Source: Flavobacterium xinjiangense (GTDB taxonomy: Bacteria > Bacteroidota > Bacteroidia > Flavobacteriales > Flavobacteriaceae). Taken from it: 64,000 bases of DNA. The notes beneath the pieces were generated by a model. It was not told the DNA's origin and searched no databases. It worked only from the letters and a program-made list of their open reading frames with translations. Position numbers and translations under genes: made by a program. The stretch covers positions 1-64,000 of the forward strand of contig NZ_FRCL01000010.1 in NCBI RefSeq assembly GCF_900142885.1, in the 5' to 3' direction. Each line of letters starts with the position of its first letter. Within the stretch, counting starts at the first letter, position 1. Shown one piece after another: positions 43,374-52,352 of the stretch.

Positions 43374-43814
43374 ATGAAAAAAATAGTTGAATACCGCAAA
43401 CTACTAAATGTAGACAAAACCGCTGAGCTTAAAGATTTGAAAACGATTTATCGTAATGCTATGAAAGAAGCACATCCTGACAAATTTTCAGGAGATGAAG
43501 CTGGATTAAAAGTTGCTGAAGAAAATAGTAAAAAAATTATTGAAGCTTATCATTTCTTAGTAAGTATCAATCCGGAAACTCTTAAACAAAACTTACCAGA
43601 ATATACTGAAACTATTGCTACTGCAACAATTTCAGATTATAAGTTTGTTGAAGGTCGATTGATCATCAATTTTTCAAATGGTAGCGTTTACGAGTATATT
43701 AGTGTACCAAAAGCAACTTATGTGAAAATGGTCAATGCAGATTCTCCTGGAAGATTTGCAAAAAGACATATTCTTAATTCTTTTACTTGGAGAAAAACGA
43801 TAAACCAAGATTAA
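43374..43814 (+). CDS. J-domain/KTSC fusion protein
   Basis: A 146-aa protein. Residues ~5-65 are a J-domain with HPD in KEAHPDKFSG. Residues ~85-146 are a KTSC domain (VEGRLIINFSNGSVYEYISVPKATYVKMV, ending FAKRHIL). The fusion suggests that KTSC acts in a chaperone or substrate-handling context. A stand-alone KTSC gene lies at 12363-12614. It is followed by a terminator. Confidence 0.83.
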   Translation: MKKIVEYRKLLNVDKTAELKDLKTIYRNAMKEAHPDKFSGDEAGLKVAEENSKKIIEAYHFLVSINPETLKQNLPEYTETIATATISDYKFVEGRLIINFSNGSVYEYISVPKATYVKMVNADSPGRFAKRHILNSFTWRKTINQD

Positions 43815-43834
43815 TTTTTTAAGATAAAATATCC

Positions 43835-43866
43835 AAAGCACCCTATAAACGGGTGCTTTTTTATTT
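43835..43866 (+). terminator. Intrinsic terminator
   Basis: AAAGCACCC (43835-43843) pairs with GGGTGCTTT (43851-43859) and is followed by T residues. It ends the J-domain/KTSC gene. Confidence 0.85.
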
Positions 43867-43981
43867 TAATACAGTTTTATTTTTTGTTTTCAAAAAATCT
43901 TTCAAAAAACAAGCTTGTGTAATAAACTTATATTTAATAATTTAGCAACTCCAAGTAAATATAAACCTACAAAATAAAATA

Positions 43982-44227
43982 ATGAAAGATCCTTGCGAAA
44001 TATTTAAGTCCCAACGCAAAAAAGCACAAGAAACGTTGGACATATTGCAGCTACAAAAATCTCAAATAGAATTAGATCTTGAATTGAATCCTATATCTGC
44101 TGATCTAAACAAAAAATTAAGACAAATCAATTTAGACATTAAGATTACCGTTAATGAATTAGAACATGCCGACAATAGCAATGCTACATGTGAAATTAAT
44201 CATCCTACTCCAATAAGGAACAACTAA
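43982..44227 (+). CDS. Small helical hypothetical protein
   Basis: An 81-aa protein, probably a coiled coil (LQLQKSQIELDLEL and KKLRQINLDIKITVNEL). It contains three Cys-poor turns only and no recognised motif. It stands alone between terminator and promoter regions. Confidence 0.55.
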   Translation: MKDPCEIFKSQRKKAQETLDILQLQKSQIELDLELNPISADLNKKLRQINLDIKITVNELEHADNSNATCEINHPTPIRNN

Positions 44228-44547
44228 TTATACTTCTAAATTACATCCAGTCTGTAACCTTTTCCATTACTCGAAGGTATGATTATGTTGTTACTACTAA
44301 TTATTTTAATTGAAATTAAGTAAAACCACTACTAATCAAATAGTTACAGTATCGCGTTTTTTTAAAAATAGAAATCAAAAAAATTTACAAATTTGATTTA
44401 GTATAATAACTCCAATTATTTCGCTTTTAGCAACCCGAAAAGCTTATTAAGAATAAAAAACTATAACAAAAATTTAAGTGCTAAAGTTATAGATAATTTA
44501 TTTTTTTAAATACTTTTGCTGACTTAACTTAATTAACTAAATAAATA
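44228..44547 (+). other. Intergenic region with -7 box for tlpA-like gene
   Basis: 320 bp, AT-rich. A -7 box TACTTTTG (44511-44518, TAnnTTTG) lies 29 nt before the DUF4369-TlpA start. No convincing -33 box and no gene are seen. Confidence 0.55.
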
Positions 44548-45720
44548 ATGAAAAAAATAATTTTATTACTTTCTGCTGTTGTGATCTTGACTTCTTGTAC
44601 TAAAGATAAATATACCATCTCAGGTACTGCAACAGGATTTGAAAATGGAAAAACAGTGATCATGGAAACCCAAAATGAAAATGGTATGGGAATGATTGCT
44701 ATTGATACTGTAAAAATTGAAAATGGTAAATTTGAAATTAAAGGAAAAGCTTTAGAGCCTTCTTTTCATACATTACAAATTGAAGGAACACAAGAAAAAA
44801 TTCCTTTCATTTTAGAAAATGGAGATATTACAATTGTAGTAAATAAAGATACTCTTCAAAAATCAAAAGTTTCGGGTACATACAACAATGATGAATATGT
44901 AACTTTCAACAAGGAAATCACCCAAGTTCAAAAGAAGTTAATGGATTTCCAAACGAAAAACATGCAAGCAATGAATGCTGCACAGCAAGCTAAAGATACT
45001 GTTGTAATCAATGGTTTGATGAAAGATTTTGCTAAAATCCAGCAAGAAGTTGGTGAAGCTTCAAAAGCTAAATATGTTGCTTATGCTGAAACTCACCCAA
45101 AATCATTTATTTCTGTTTTAATTATTCAAGGAATGTTGAATGATCCAAGCGCTGATTCTAAAAAATCTGAAAAAATGTACAATGGCTTAGAGGAGTCTCT
45201 AAAAAACACGAAGCCAGGTAAAGCAGTAAAAGCAAAACTTGCTGAAATGAAATCACCTTCTGTTGGAACTACTCCTCCAGCGCCGGCTCCAGCTCCAGCA
45301 GCTGAAGCTAAATGAAGAGCAGATTTTTCTGGTCCTAATCCTGAAGGGAAAATAATTTCTCTGAAAGAATGTTTAGGAAAAGTTACAATCGTTGATTTTT
45401 GGGCTTCTTGGTGTGGACCATGTAGAGCAGAAAATCCAAATGTTGTAGAAATTTATAAAGACCTGCATTCAAAAGGTCTTAATATGGTTGGAGTGTCTTT
45501 AGATAAAGATGCTAAAGCTTGGAAAGAAGCAATCGTAAAAGATAAATTGACTTGGAACCATGTTTCAAATTTAAAATTTTGGGACGAGCCTATTGCCAAA
45601 CAATATAAAGTAGAATCTATTCCAGCCACTTTTATTCTTGATGCTTCAGGAAATGTAGTTGCAAAAGATCTAAGAGGTGAAGAATTAAGAGCGAAAATTA
45701 TAGAGCTTTTAGCTAAATAA
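44548..45720 (+). pseudogene. DUF4369-TlpA thiol:disulfide oxidoreductase split by TGA
   Basis: One frame runs 390 codons with a single TGA at codon 256 (45313-45315). The first part (255 aa) has a lipoprotein signal (VVILTSC), a DUF4369 domain (about 22-115), a helical middle and a Pro/Ala-rich linker. The second part, in the same frame, is a thioredoxin domain with W288-C-G-P-C292 in FWASWCGPCRAE, cis-Pro in VESIPATFIL, and ends with LLAK. Family members are one protein, so the stop separates substrate-binding and redox parts. Restart at ATG 45484 would lose the CxxC. Nonsense mutation or sequencing error are the likely causes. Confidence 0.88.
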
Positions 45721-45741
45721 GCTCAATTATTAGAATAAACT

Positions 45742-45770
45742 AAAAAATCTCCCTAGTGGAGATTTTTTTA
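45742..45770 (+). terminator. Intrinsic terminator
   Basis: AAAAAATCTCC (45742-45752) pairs with GGAGATTTTTT (45758-45768) around CTAGT. It ends the TlpA-type gene. Confidence 0.85.
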
Positions 45771-45825
45771 TTTTATTCAATACCAATGCTTTAAAAATAA
45801 TACTAAAATTAAGTGTAAATATAGT

Positions 45826-45855
45826 TTGGAAACTTCAAAACAGTTTCTATATTTG
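45826..45855 (+). promoter_or_regulatory. tRNA-Tyr promoter
   Basis: A TTG at 45826-45828 and TATATTTG at 45848-45855 are 19 nt apart, fitting the -33 TTG / -7 TAnnTTTG pattern. It lies 38 nt before the tRNA start. Confidence 0.75.
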
Positions 45856-45893
45856 CACCCGGTTAGCACAATAAGCAATGCTTGTTGAGTCTT

Positions 45894-45974
45894 GGGGAGA
45901 TACTCAAGCGGCCAACGAGGGCAGACTGTAAATCTGCTGTGTAAACTTCGCAGGTTCGAATCCTGCTCTCCCCA
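45894..45974 (+). tRNA. tRNA-Tyr (GTA anticodon)
   Basis: Acceptor arm GGGGAGA pairs with TCTCCCC. Anticodon stem GCAGA/TCTGC encloses loop CTGTAAA (anticodon GTA). There is an extra variable arm as expected for class II tRNA-Tyr, and the T-arm contains GGTTCGAATCC. Discriminator A at 45974. 81 nt without an encoded CCA. Confidence 0.96.
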
Positions 45975-45977
45975 CTA

Positions 45978-46007
45978 AAACGTTTCAAGCAATTGAAACG
46001 TTTTTTT
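45978..46007 (+). terminator. Intrinsic terminator after tRNA
   Basis: AAACGTTTCAA (45978-45988) pairs with TTGAAACGTTT (45993-46003), then a run of T. Confidence 0.88.
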
Positions 46008-46109
46008 ATATAAAAATTTGTGGGCTCTCCAACCCCCAAGTAAAGGGATATTGGAATGCTATCTCCACTAAAATGTTTAATGTTTTATTTCGTGAAAATA
46101 AATTCAAAA

Positions 46110-46143
46110 AAATCCCATCTCCTTTTTCAAAGAGATGGGATTT
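46110..46143 (-). terminator. Intrinsic terminator for the SIMPL gene
   Basis: AAATCCCATCTC (46110-46121) pairs with GAGATGGGATTT (46132-46143) around CTTTTTCAAA. It lies just past the SIMPL stop on the reverse strand. Confidence 0.8.
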
Positions 46144-46165
46144 ATATATTTCTAAATGCCTTTTA

Positions 46166-46855
46166 TTACTCCAAAATGAAACTTACACTGACATTAGCAG
46201 TAATATTGATTTCTCCTACTGCCAGCGTTTCTCTTGGAGCTTTAGTATCGCTCATTTCCATTGATTTCATGGCCATATACACCGGTTGTGGATAATAAGT
46301 CTGTGAATTGTCAGATATCGTCATAGCGCGCCCTACTTTTTGTCCCAGAACAGAAACATAATCCTCCGCTTTCAATTTTGCCTCTTTCATCGCTAATTTT
46401 CTAGCTTCAGACTGGTATTGGGCCAGCTTTGATGATTGAAAGGTTACATTATCAATTCTATTAATTCCCTGGTCAACTAAACCATCCATTAATTCATCAT
46501 ATTTTGATAAATCTTTTAGCAAAATCTCCACAGTTTGAGTTGCATTATAGCTATGTTTCTTTTTTTCATAATCGTATTGCGGATTCAAAGAAACACGTTG
46601 GGTCTTGTAATCTGCAGGATCCAAATTCATTTTTTTAATAAATCTTAAAACGGCTTCCATTTTTTGATCATTGTCTTTTTTAACGTCTTTAGCGTTATTC
46701 CCTTTGGTTTCAATAGTTGCAAGTATAGTCGCCTGATCTGGAACAACCTTTACTTTACCTTCCCCATTTACATTTATTTGCGGAATTTGTTTAATTTCTT
46801 GACCATAGGATACAGTCAGAAATAGAATCGATAGAATTAGTAACGCTTTTTTCAT
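46166..46855 (-). CDS. SIMPL (DUF541) domain protein
   Basis: A 229-aa exported protein. It has a signal peptide (about 1-18) and a DUF541/SIMPL domain with INVNGEGKVKVVPDQATI, VSLNPQYDYEKKKHSYNATQ, GINRIDNVTFQSSK and a C-terminal VGEINITANVSVSFILE. The family is periplasmic/envelope, linked to stress tolerance in other bacteria but not enzymatically defined. It is 55 nt downstream of the rhomboid gene's start side on the same strand and not clearly coupled. Confidence 0.88.
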   Translation of the reverse strand: MKKALLILSILFLTVSYGQEIKQIPQINVNGEGKVKVVPDQATILATIETKGNNAKDVKKDNDQKMEAVLRFIKKMNLDPADYKTQRVSLNPQYDYEKKKHSYNATQTVEILLKDLSKYDELMDGLVDQGINRIDNVTFQSSKLAQYQSEARKLAMKEAKLKAEDYVSVLGQKVGRAMTISDNSQTYYPQPVYMAMKSMEMSDTKAPRETLAVGEINITANVSVSFILE

Positions 46856-46909
46856 CTTAATGTAGTTTAATTATTTGTTGTAATATTCTTTCAAAAGTTG
46901 TGCCATTCC

Positions 46910-47548
46910 TTATAGTTTACCCATTTTTTCCATAACGAAAAGAATAACGATAGGAATAGCTAATAAAACCACCATTAAGGTATGATCTACGAACAATTGA
47001 GGGTCTTTTATTAAAGTAATCACATAACCTCCAATAGCACCTCCAAAATGAGCTGTGTGACCAATATTATCATTTTTAGCTTTCATCCCATAAATGGAAT
47101 ACATTAAATAAAGAATTCCAAAAAGATACGCCGGGATAGGAATAACGAAAAATATACCCAACATCATATCTGGCTGCAAAAGTATAGCCGAATATAAAAC
47201 ACCGGTAACAGCACCTGATGCCCCTACGGCTCTATAACTGTAATCGTTTTTATGCAACAGCATCGTCAATAAGCTTCCAAAAATCAAACTCCCGATATAA
47301 ATCAAAGCAAAAGAGAAATCTCCCAAATACTCAATAACAACAGGCGCAAAAAAATATAGCGTTAACATATTAAAAATCAAATGTGGAAAATCAGCATGAA
47401 GAAATCCAGACGAAAACATTCGGATTTGTTCTCCGGCTCGGATACTGCCTACATGAAACTCATATTTTCTAAAAAAAGAAAGGTCATTAAACCCTTTGTA
47501 ACTCATCAATACATTAGCAACTATTATTCCTATTAAAATGGCATTCAT
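46910..47548 (-). CDS. Rhomboid-family intramembrane protease
   Basis: A 212-aa protein with about six membrane helices. The catalytic dyad is S111 (VGASGAVTG) and H167 (GHTAHFGG), with an oxyanion-helping N60 (HLIFN). An N-terminal segment around AGEQIRMFSSGFLHADF is typical. It should cleave membrane-anchored substrates within the bilayer. Complete for the family and apparently monocistronic. Confidence 0.88.
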   Translation of the reverse strand: MNAILIGIIVANVLMSYKGFNDLSFFRKYEFHVGSIRAGEQIRMFSSGFLHADFPHLIFNMLTLYFFAPVVIEYLGDFSFALIYIGSLIFGSLLTMLLHKNDYSYRAVGASGAVTGVLYSAILLQPDMMLGIFFVIPIPAYLFGILYLMYSIYGMKAKNDNIGHTAHFGGAIGGYVITLIKDPQLFVDHTLMVVLLAIPIVILFVMEKMGKL

Positions 47549-47663
47549 AAAGTATATTTATTTTGAGTTGTAAATGTAGTGATTCTCCTAGATCTCACTA
47601 GTAAGTGTTCAAAACTTATATCGATATTCCTTTTTGCCGTATATTTGCATAAAAAATTACTGA

Positions 47664-48533
47664 ATGCAATTTCTTATATTTATAATAGCTTATCCATTTC
47701 TATGGATGATTTCTATTCTTCCTTTTCGCATTTTTTATTGGTTATCTGACTTCGTCTATTTTATAGTCTATTACATCATTGGTTACCGAAAGAAAACCGT
47801 TAGAGCAAACTTAGCCTTGGCATTACCTCATCTTAATGATGAAGAACGTCTTGTCATCGAGAAAAAATCCTATAAGCATTTATGCGATATGTTCATGGAA
47901 ATGATAAAAACCATGACCATTTCGTCTGAAGAAATGAACAAAAGATTCGTAATAACAAATTTGGAGGTCATTAAGGACTATGAGAAAAAAGGAAAAAGCA
48001 TCATGCTAATAGCCTCTCATTATGCAAGTTGGGAATGGCTGATTACACTGAACCAAAAATTATCGTTTCAAGGTGTAGGTGTATATAAACAATTAGCCAA
48101 TAAATATTTTGATAAACTCGTGAGAGACATTCGATCAAAATACAACACGGAATTAGTTCCAACCTATAAAACAATTCCATTTATTTCTAATAATCAAAAA
48201 AATGGCATTCATTGTGTATATGGATTAGCCAGTGATCAATCTCCGAAAGCAGACCGGATATTTCATTGGGATAGTTTTATGGGTGTCGAAGTGCCTGTTC
48301 ATACCGGTCCTGAAATGTTATCCAAAAAATATGATATGACCGTTGTTTTTGCCAAAGTAAAAAAGGTAAAAAGAGGGTATTACGAACTTACCATAATTCC
48401 TATTAGTGACAATCCAAATTCAGTTCCCGACTTTGGGATTACTCATATCTTTATAAAAGAAGTAGAAAAACAAATATACGAAGCTCCTGAATATTATTTT
48501 TGGACGCATAAAAGATGGAAACACAGAAGGTAG
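47664..48533 (+). CDS. Lipid A biosynthesis-type lauroyl/acyltransferase
   Basis: A 289-aa LpxL/HtrB-family acyltransferase. It has an N-terminal membrane helix, the HX4E motif at H119-E124 (IASHYASWEW), VYKQLANKYFDKLV, an acyl-binding GLASDQSPK and a C-terminal YFWTHKRWKHRR. It should transfer an acyl chain to a lipid acceptor at the inner membrane. It stands alone. Confidence 0.87.
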   Translation: MQFLIFIIAYPFLWMISILPFRIFYWLSDFVYFIVYYIIGYRKKTVRANLALALPHLNDEERLVIEKKSYKHLCDMFMEMIKTMTISSEEMNKRFVITNLEVIKDYEKKGKSIMLIASHYASWEWLITLNQKLSFQGVGVYKQLANKYFDKLVRDIRSKYNTELVPTYKTIPFISNNQKNGIHCVYGLASDQSPKADRIFHWDSFMGVEVPVHTGPEMLSKKYDMTVVFAKVKKVKRGYYELTIIPISDNPNSVPDFGITHIFIKEVEKQIYEAPEYYFWTHKRWKHRR

Positions 48534-48640
48534 TAGTCAGTTTATAGTATTCAGTTACAGTTTTCAGTCGCAGTTTCCAGTTAAAAAAAAATCACATATT
48601 ATAAGCAATAGCGTTTATGATATGTGATATTTTTAGTTCT
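48534..48640. terminator. Terminator and degenerate CAGTT repeats
   Basis: ATCACATAT (48591-48599) pairs with ATATGTGAT (48620-48628), followed by TTTTT. Just before it, 48535-48582 contains about five degenerate ~10-bp units (CAGTTTATAG, CAGTTACAG, CAGTCGCAG, CAGTTTCCAG). It ends the acyltransferase gene; the repeats' role is unknown. Confidence 0.6.
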
Positions 48641-48657
48641 ATTAAAACCTCAACTTT

Positions 48658-50145
48658 TTACAATGAAAACCAGCTTTTCACCAATTGATCTTCTAAAGGT
48701 TTTGCGTCTTTATTTATAAATTCATTTGAGACAGCATTGTAATCATAGTCCAAAGCCCAAATTTTGTGGTTTTCAGCCAATGCTTTTATCCCGTTGCAGA
48801 CGAATTCTATTTCAGCATTTGTAGTGGTGGGATGAATCGACATTCTGATCCAACCCGGCTTTCTGATTAAATCACCTAAAGTAATTTCGTCAATTAATTT
48901 ATGGGAGGTTTCTTGGTCTACATGCAATAAAAAATGGCCATAAGTTCCGGCACAACTGCAACCGCCACGAGTTTGAATTCCGAATTTATCATTCAGCAAT
49001 TTCACTCCTAAATTGAAATGTAAATCCTCAATAAAAAAAGAAATCACCCCTAATCTATCCTGATGTTGACCGGCAAGAATTTTAATGTTTGGTACATTCC
49101 CTAATGATTCGAAAACATAATCCACGATTTCGTGCTCGCGTTTTAGAATATTATCAATTCCCATTTTCTCTTTCAACTGAACTGCCAATGCCGTTTTTAT
49201 GACTTGAAGAAAACCAGGTGTTCCACCGTCTTCCCTATCTTCAATATTATCAATATACTTGTGTTCTCCCCAAGGATTTGTCCAACTTACAGTTCCGCCT
49301 CCAGGACAATCAGGTACCAAATTCTGATACAATTTTTTATTGAATACCAAAACGCCACAAGTCCCGGGTCCGCCAAGGAATTTATGCGGGGAAAAGAAAA
49401 TAGCATCCAAATAACTTTCCGGATCTACAGGATGCATATCTATTTTTACATAAGGCCCAGAACATGCAAAATCTACGAAACACAATCCATTATGCTGATG
49501 CATCAATTTTGCTGCTTCATGATATGGGGTTTTAATTCCTGTAACATTGGAACAAGAAGTGATTGAAGCAATTTTGAAACTTCTATCTTTATATTTTTCA
49601 AGCAGTATTTCTAAATTTTCAATACTGAACAAACCATCTTCAGTGGACGGGATTACTTCAACATCAGCAATAGTTTCTAACCAAGAGGTTTGATTGGAAT
49701 GATGTTCCATGTGAGAAATAAAAACAACTGGCTTTTTTTCGGCTGGAATAGTGATGAAATCTTTTAGGTTTTCTGGTACTTTTAATCCCAAAATACGTTG
49801 AAATTTATTGACAACACCTGTCATTCCTGTTCCATCGGTTATTAAAACATCATCTGTATTTGCATTAACATGATGTTTTATAATATGACGCGCCTGATGA
49901 TATGCTTTAGTCATTGCTGTACCAGAAACTGTAGTCTCTGTATGGGTATTGGCCACAAAAGGACCAAATTCATTCATCAATTTTTCTTCGATAGGGCGAT
50001 ATAAACGACCACTGGCTGTCCAATCCGTATAAATAATTTGTTGCTGCCCGTAGGGAGTTTCAAATTTTTGATTGATTCCAATAATGTTATCGCGAAACTG
50101 TTGGAAGTATTGTTCTAATTGAGTTGGCATTTCTGTGGTGGTCAT
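48658..50145 (-). CDS. PLP-dependent class V aminotransferase (cysteine-desulfurase-like)
   Basis: A 495-aa class V enzyme. PLP Lys is K255 in FFSPHKFLGGPGTCG. The stacking-His region is HMEHHSNQTSW, the PLP-Asp is D225 in CFVDFACSG, and the substrate-side loop is RGGCSCAGTYG. The Cys-containing loop resembles group II desulfurases, but the enzyme could also act in selenium or amine metabolism. No SUF/ISC genes are adjacent. Confidence 0.83.
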   Translation of the reverse strand: MTTTEMPTQLEQYFQQFRDNIIGINQKFETPYGQQQIIYTDWTASGRLYRPIEEKLMNEFGPFVANTHTETTVSGTAMTKAYHQARHIIKHHVNANTDDVLITDGTGMTGVVNKFQRILGLKVPENLKDFITIPAEKKPVVFISHMEHHSNQTSWLETIADVEVIPSTEDGLFSIENLEILLEKYKDRSFKIASITSCSNVTGIKTPYHEAAKLMHQHNGLCFVDFACSGPYVKIDMHPVDPESYLDAIFFSPHKFLGGPGTCGVLVFNKKLYQNLVPDCPGGGTVSWTNPWGEHKYIDNIEDREDGGTPGFLQVIKTALAVQLKEKMGIDNILKREHEIVDYVFESLGNVPNIKILAGQHQDRLGVISFFIEDLHFNLGVKLLNDKFGIQTRGGCSCAGTYGHFLLHVDQETSHKLIDEITLGDLIRKPGWIRMSIHPTTTNAEIEFVCNGIKALAENHKIWALDYDYNAVSNEFINKDAKPLEDQLVKSWFSL

Positions 50146-50327
50146 TGTTACTTAATTTGAGTTCAAAGATATAGATTTTTACTAAATAGTCTTTTTCAAA
50201 TATCGTTAATCCATGAATAAACTAAATTAAAAAAATTGGCTAAATGTAAACTAGCTGACAAAGAATAAACCTGATTACTTTTAAATTTGATTACTTGATT
50301 AAGTATGAATTAAAATCCATTTTGATT

Positions 50328-50747
50328 ATGAAAAAAATTGCATTTTTATTACCCCTCTTCTTTACCTTACTTTCCTGTGAGATTGAAGGTGAATTGACCA
50401 GGAAACCAGAGCAAGCTGCTGCAATTCCTGAAAATACACTTCCTGCATTTACAGGTGATTTTATGCCAACTTCAGGCATAAATGTTAATGGTTCAGCTAA
50501 AATTTATTTAAATGCAAATCAGAATGAAGTGCGATTAGAAAATTTTAGTATTTCTAATGGTCCAGATTTAAAGGTATATCTTTCTAAAACAGATAAGCCA
50601 ACCGACTTTGTTACTTTAGGAAATTTAACTTCGGCAACCATTTACAAAATTCCGTCGCAAGTAGATGTTTCCGTCTATAAATATGTACTAATTCATTGCC
50701 AGCAATACAATCATCTTTTTGCAATAGCACAATTATCCAAAAATTAA
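50328..50747 (+). CDS. DM13 domain lipoprotein
   Basis: A 139-aa lipoprotein from ATG 50328, preferred over an upstream TTG; lipobox LLSC. The DM13 domain spans about 40-139 (FTGDFMPTSGINVNGSAKIYLN, LENFSISNGPDLKVYLSK, YVLIHCQQYNHLFAIAQL). DM13 domains are possible electron-transfer or metal-binding modules. It ends 9 nt before the barrel gene, so the two form an operon. Confidence 0.85.
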   Translation: MKKIAFLLPLFFTLLSCEIEGELTRKPEQAAAIPENTLPAFTGDFMPTSGINVNGSAKIYLNANQNEVRLENFSISNGPDLKVYLSKTDKPTDFVTLGNLTSATIYKIPSQVDVSVYKYVLIHCQQYNHLFAIAQLSKN

Positions 50748-50756
50748 AAACAACTC

Positions 50757-51653
50757 ATGAAAAAAATAATATTAATTTTCGCTATAGGATTCCTTTCAAA
50801 TTCCTTTGCACAAGGATGCAGCGACGCGGGAATTTGTTCAATTGCCAACAGTTTTCATACTTCAGATAGAGAATATAAGAACGGAATAGAAATAGGAAGT
50901 ATTTTTGGCGCTGGTGAAGCCGATGTTTCTTATTTTTCACCTTATGTTACCTATACAAGAACTGTGAATGAACGCTTGTCGTTAAGTTCAAAAATAACGT
51001 ATTCGGTCGCTAGTGGAAGTTTTGGAAAAAGAGGAGGTTTGGGTGACGGGTATTTAATAGGGAATTACAATTGGAAAATAAAAACTAAAACCCAATGGAG
51101 CGCTCTACTAGGTTTTAAAATACCTTTTACCAGTTCGAATCAAAAAATTAATGGATTTTCACTTCCACTAGACTATCAGTCGAGCTTAGGAACTTTTGAC
51201 TTGATTGTGGGATTGAATTTAAATTATAACAAATGGGACTTTAATACCGGTATTCAAATTCCTGCATTCAATAACAATAAAAATTCTTATTTTAAGGAGT
51301 TTTCTAACTCGGATGATTTTCCTTCTACCAATTTATTCGAAAGAAAATCTGACGCTCTTTTTAGAACAACCTATACCATTCAAACTGCAAATAATAAATT
51401 CACTTTTAAGCCCAATATTTTATTTATCTATCATTTAGGTGAAGATACCTATGAAAATGCTTTTGGAATAAGAGAAAACATTAAAAACTCTGATGGATTG
51501 ACCATTAATGGGAATTTAATTGCTTCTTATGCAGTTAATTCTAAAAATTCTATAGAGCTATCAGCTGCCACTCCATTTGTAGTGAGAGAAATTAGACCAG
51601 ATGGCTTAACGCGGAAATTTACTGCAGGGCTCATTTATAAATACTTTTTTTAG
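50757..51653 (+). CDS. Outer-membrane beta-barrel protein of DM13 operon
   Basis: A 298-aa protein with a signal peptide (MKKIILIFAIGFLSNSFAQ). Shortly after it comes CSDAGICSIAN, a close Cys pair. Amphipathic strands and a terminal aromatic (KYFF) indicate an outer-membrane barrel. Family not named. The tight coupling to the DM13 gene suggests a joint role at the outer membrane, perhaps redox or metal handling. Confidence 0.78.
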   Translation: MKKIILIFAIGFLSNSFAQGCSDAGICSIANSFHTSDREYKNGIEIGSIFGAGEADVSYFSPYVTYTRTVNERLSLSSKITYSVASGSFGKRGGLGDGYLIGNYNWKIKTKTQWSALLGFKIPFTSSNQKINGFSLPLDYQSSLGTFDLIVGLNLNYNKWDFNTGIQIPAFNNNKNSYFKEFSNSDDFPSTNLFERKSDALFRTTYTIQTANNKFTFKPNILFIYHLGEDTYENAFGIRENIKNSDGLTINGNLIASYAVNSKNSIELSAATPFVVREIRPDGLTRKFTAGLIYKYFF

Positions 51654-51686
51654 ACCTCCAGCAAAGAAATAGAAATACAAACAAAA

Positions 51687-51712
51687 AAATGTCCAAGAAT
51701 TCTTGGACATTT
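51687..51712. terminator. Bidirectional terminator
   Basis: A 26-bp perfect palindrome with centre GAATTC lies between the convergent barrel genes, flanked by A- and T-rich sequence. Confidence 0.8.
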
Positions 51713-51733
51713 CTAATGTATACTTGGTAGGTT

Positions 51734-52315
51734 TTATAAATCAAACCCTACTGAAAATTGCCAAACTCTGTTATGTGCCTGACCACTATCATACAAATCT
51801 CCTAAGCCCAAATGGTAACGAACACCTAAACTTATACCGGAATCAGTTTTAAAACCACCTCCAAAGTTCAATCCCCAATCAAAATTGTTTGGATCGTATT
51901 CTTGTGAACTACTAATGAAACCATTGTACTCTTCTTTATGAGAAATAGCCAATCCTATTTGTGGGCCTGCTTCCAAAAAGAAATTTTTAGAAGGATACGC
52001 TTTAAGCATTACCGGTAAATTGATATAATTTAATTTTTGTGTAAATGTCCCATTACTGTCTTTGATCTCGTATCCTTGTTGAGAATACATTAATTCCGGT
52101 TGAATTGAAAAATTTGGGCTAATAAATTCCTCGCCGTAAACACCAACATGAAATCCATGACGTTGTCCCGTTTCTCCTTGACCATCATAATTTACTGCGG
52201 CTAAATTATACCCGCCTTTTATACCTGCGTTTGATTTGTGATACGTTTTATTTTGGGCACTGATCGAAGCTACCATCCCAAAAAATAAGGCAATTATTAA
52301 ATTCTGCTTTTTCAT
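51734..52315 (-). CDS. Outer-membrane beta-barrel protein (PorT/OMP_b-brl_2-like)
   Basis: A 193-aa protein with signal peptide (about 1-20) and the typical opening AGIKGGYNLAAVNYDG, IQPELMYSQQGYEI, YINLPVMLKAYPSKNFFLEAGPQIG, and the terminal strand VWQFSVGFDL. These small barrels are common in Bacteroidota and mostly of unknown function. Confidence 0.87.
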   Translation of the reverse strand: MKKQNLIIALFFGMVASISAQNKTYHKSNAGIKGGYNLAAVNYDGQGETGQRHGFHVGVYGEEFISPNFSIQPELMYSQQGYEIKDSNGTFTQKLNYINLPVMLKAYPSKNFFLEAGPQIGLAISHKEEYNGFISSSQEYDPNNFDWGLNFGGGFKTDSGISLGVRYHLGLGDLYDSGQAHNRVWQFSVGFDL

Positions 52316-52352
52316 AAAATTTCTGTTTTTGAATTATTATATATCTACTATT

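Noticed and set aside
45313..45315. TGA as a selenocysteine codon in the TlpA-type gene
   Set aside because: The stop lies in a linker, not at the CxxC site, and no SECIS-like hairpin follows; a mutation is simpler.
46056..46295. ORFs crossing the terminator and the antisense of the SIMPL gene
   Set aside because: Explained by the reverse-strand SIMPL gene and its terminator.
48535..48582. CAGTT-type short repeats as a regulatory array
   Set aside because: Degenerate, located after a stop codon and before a terminator; no support for function.
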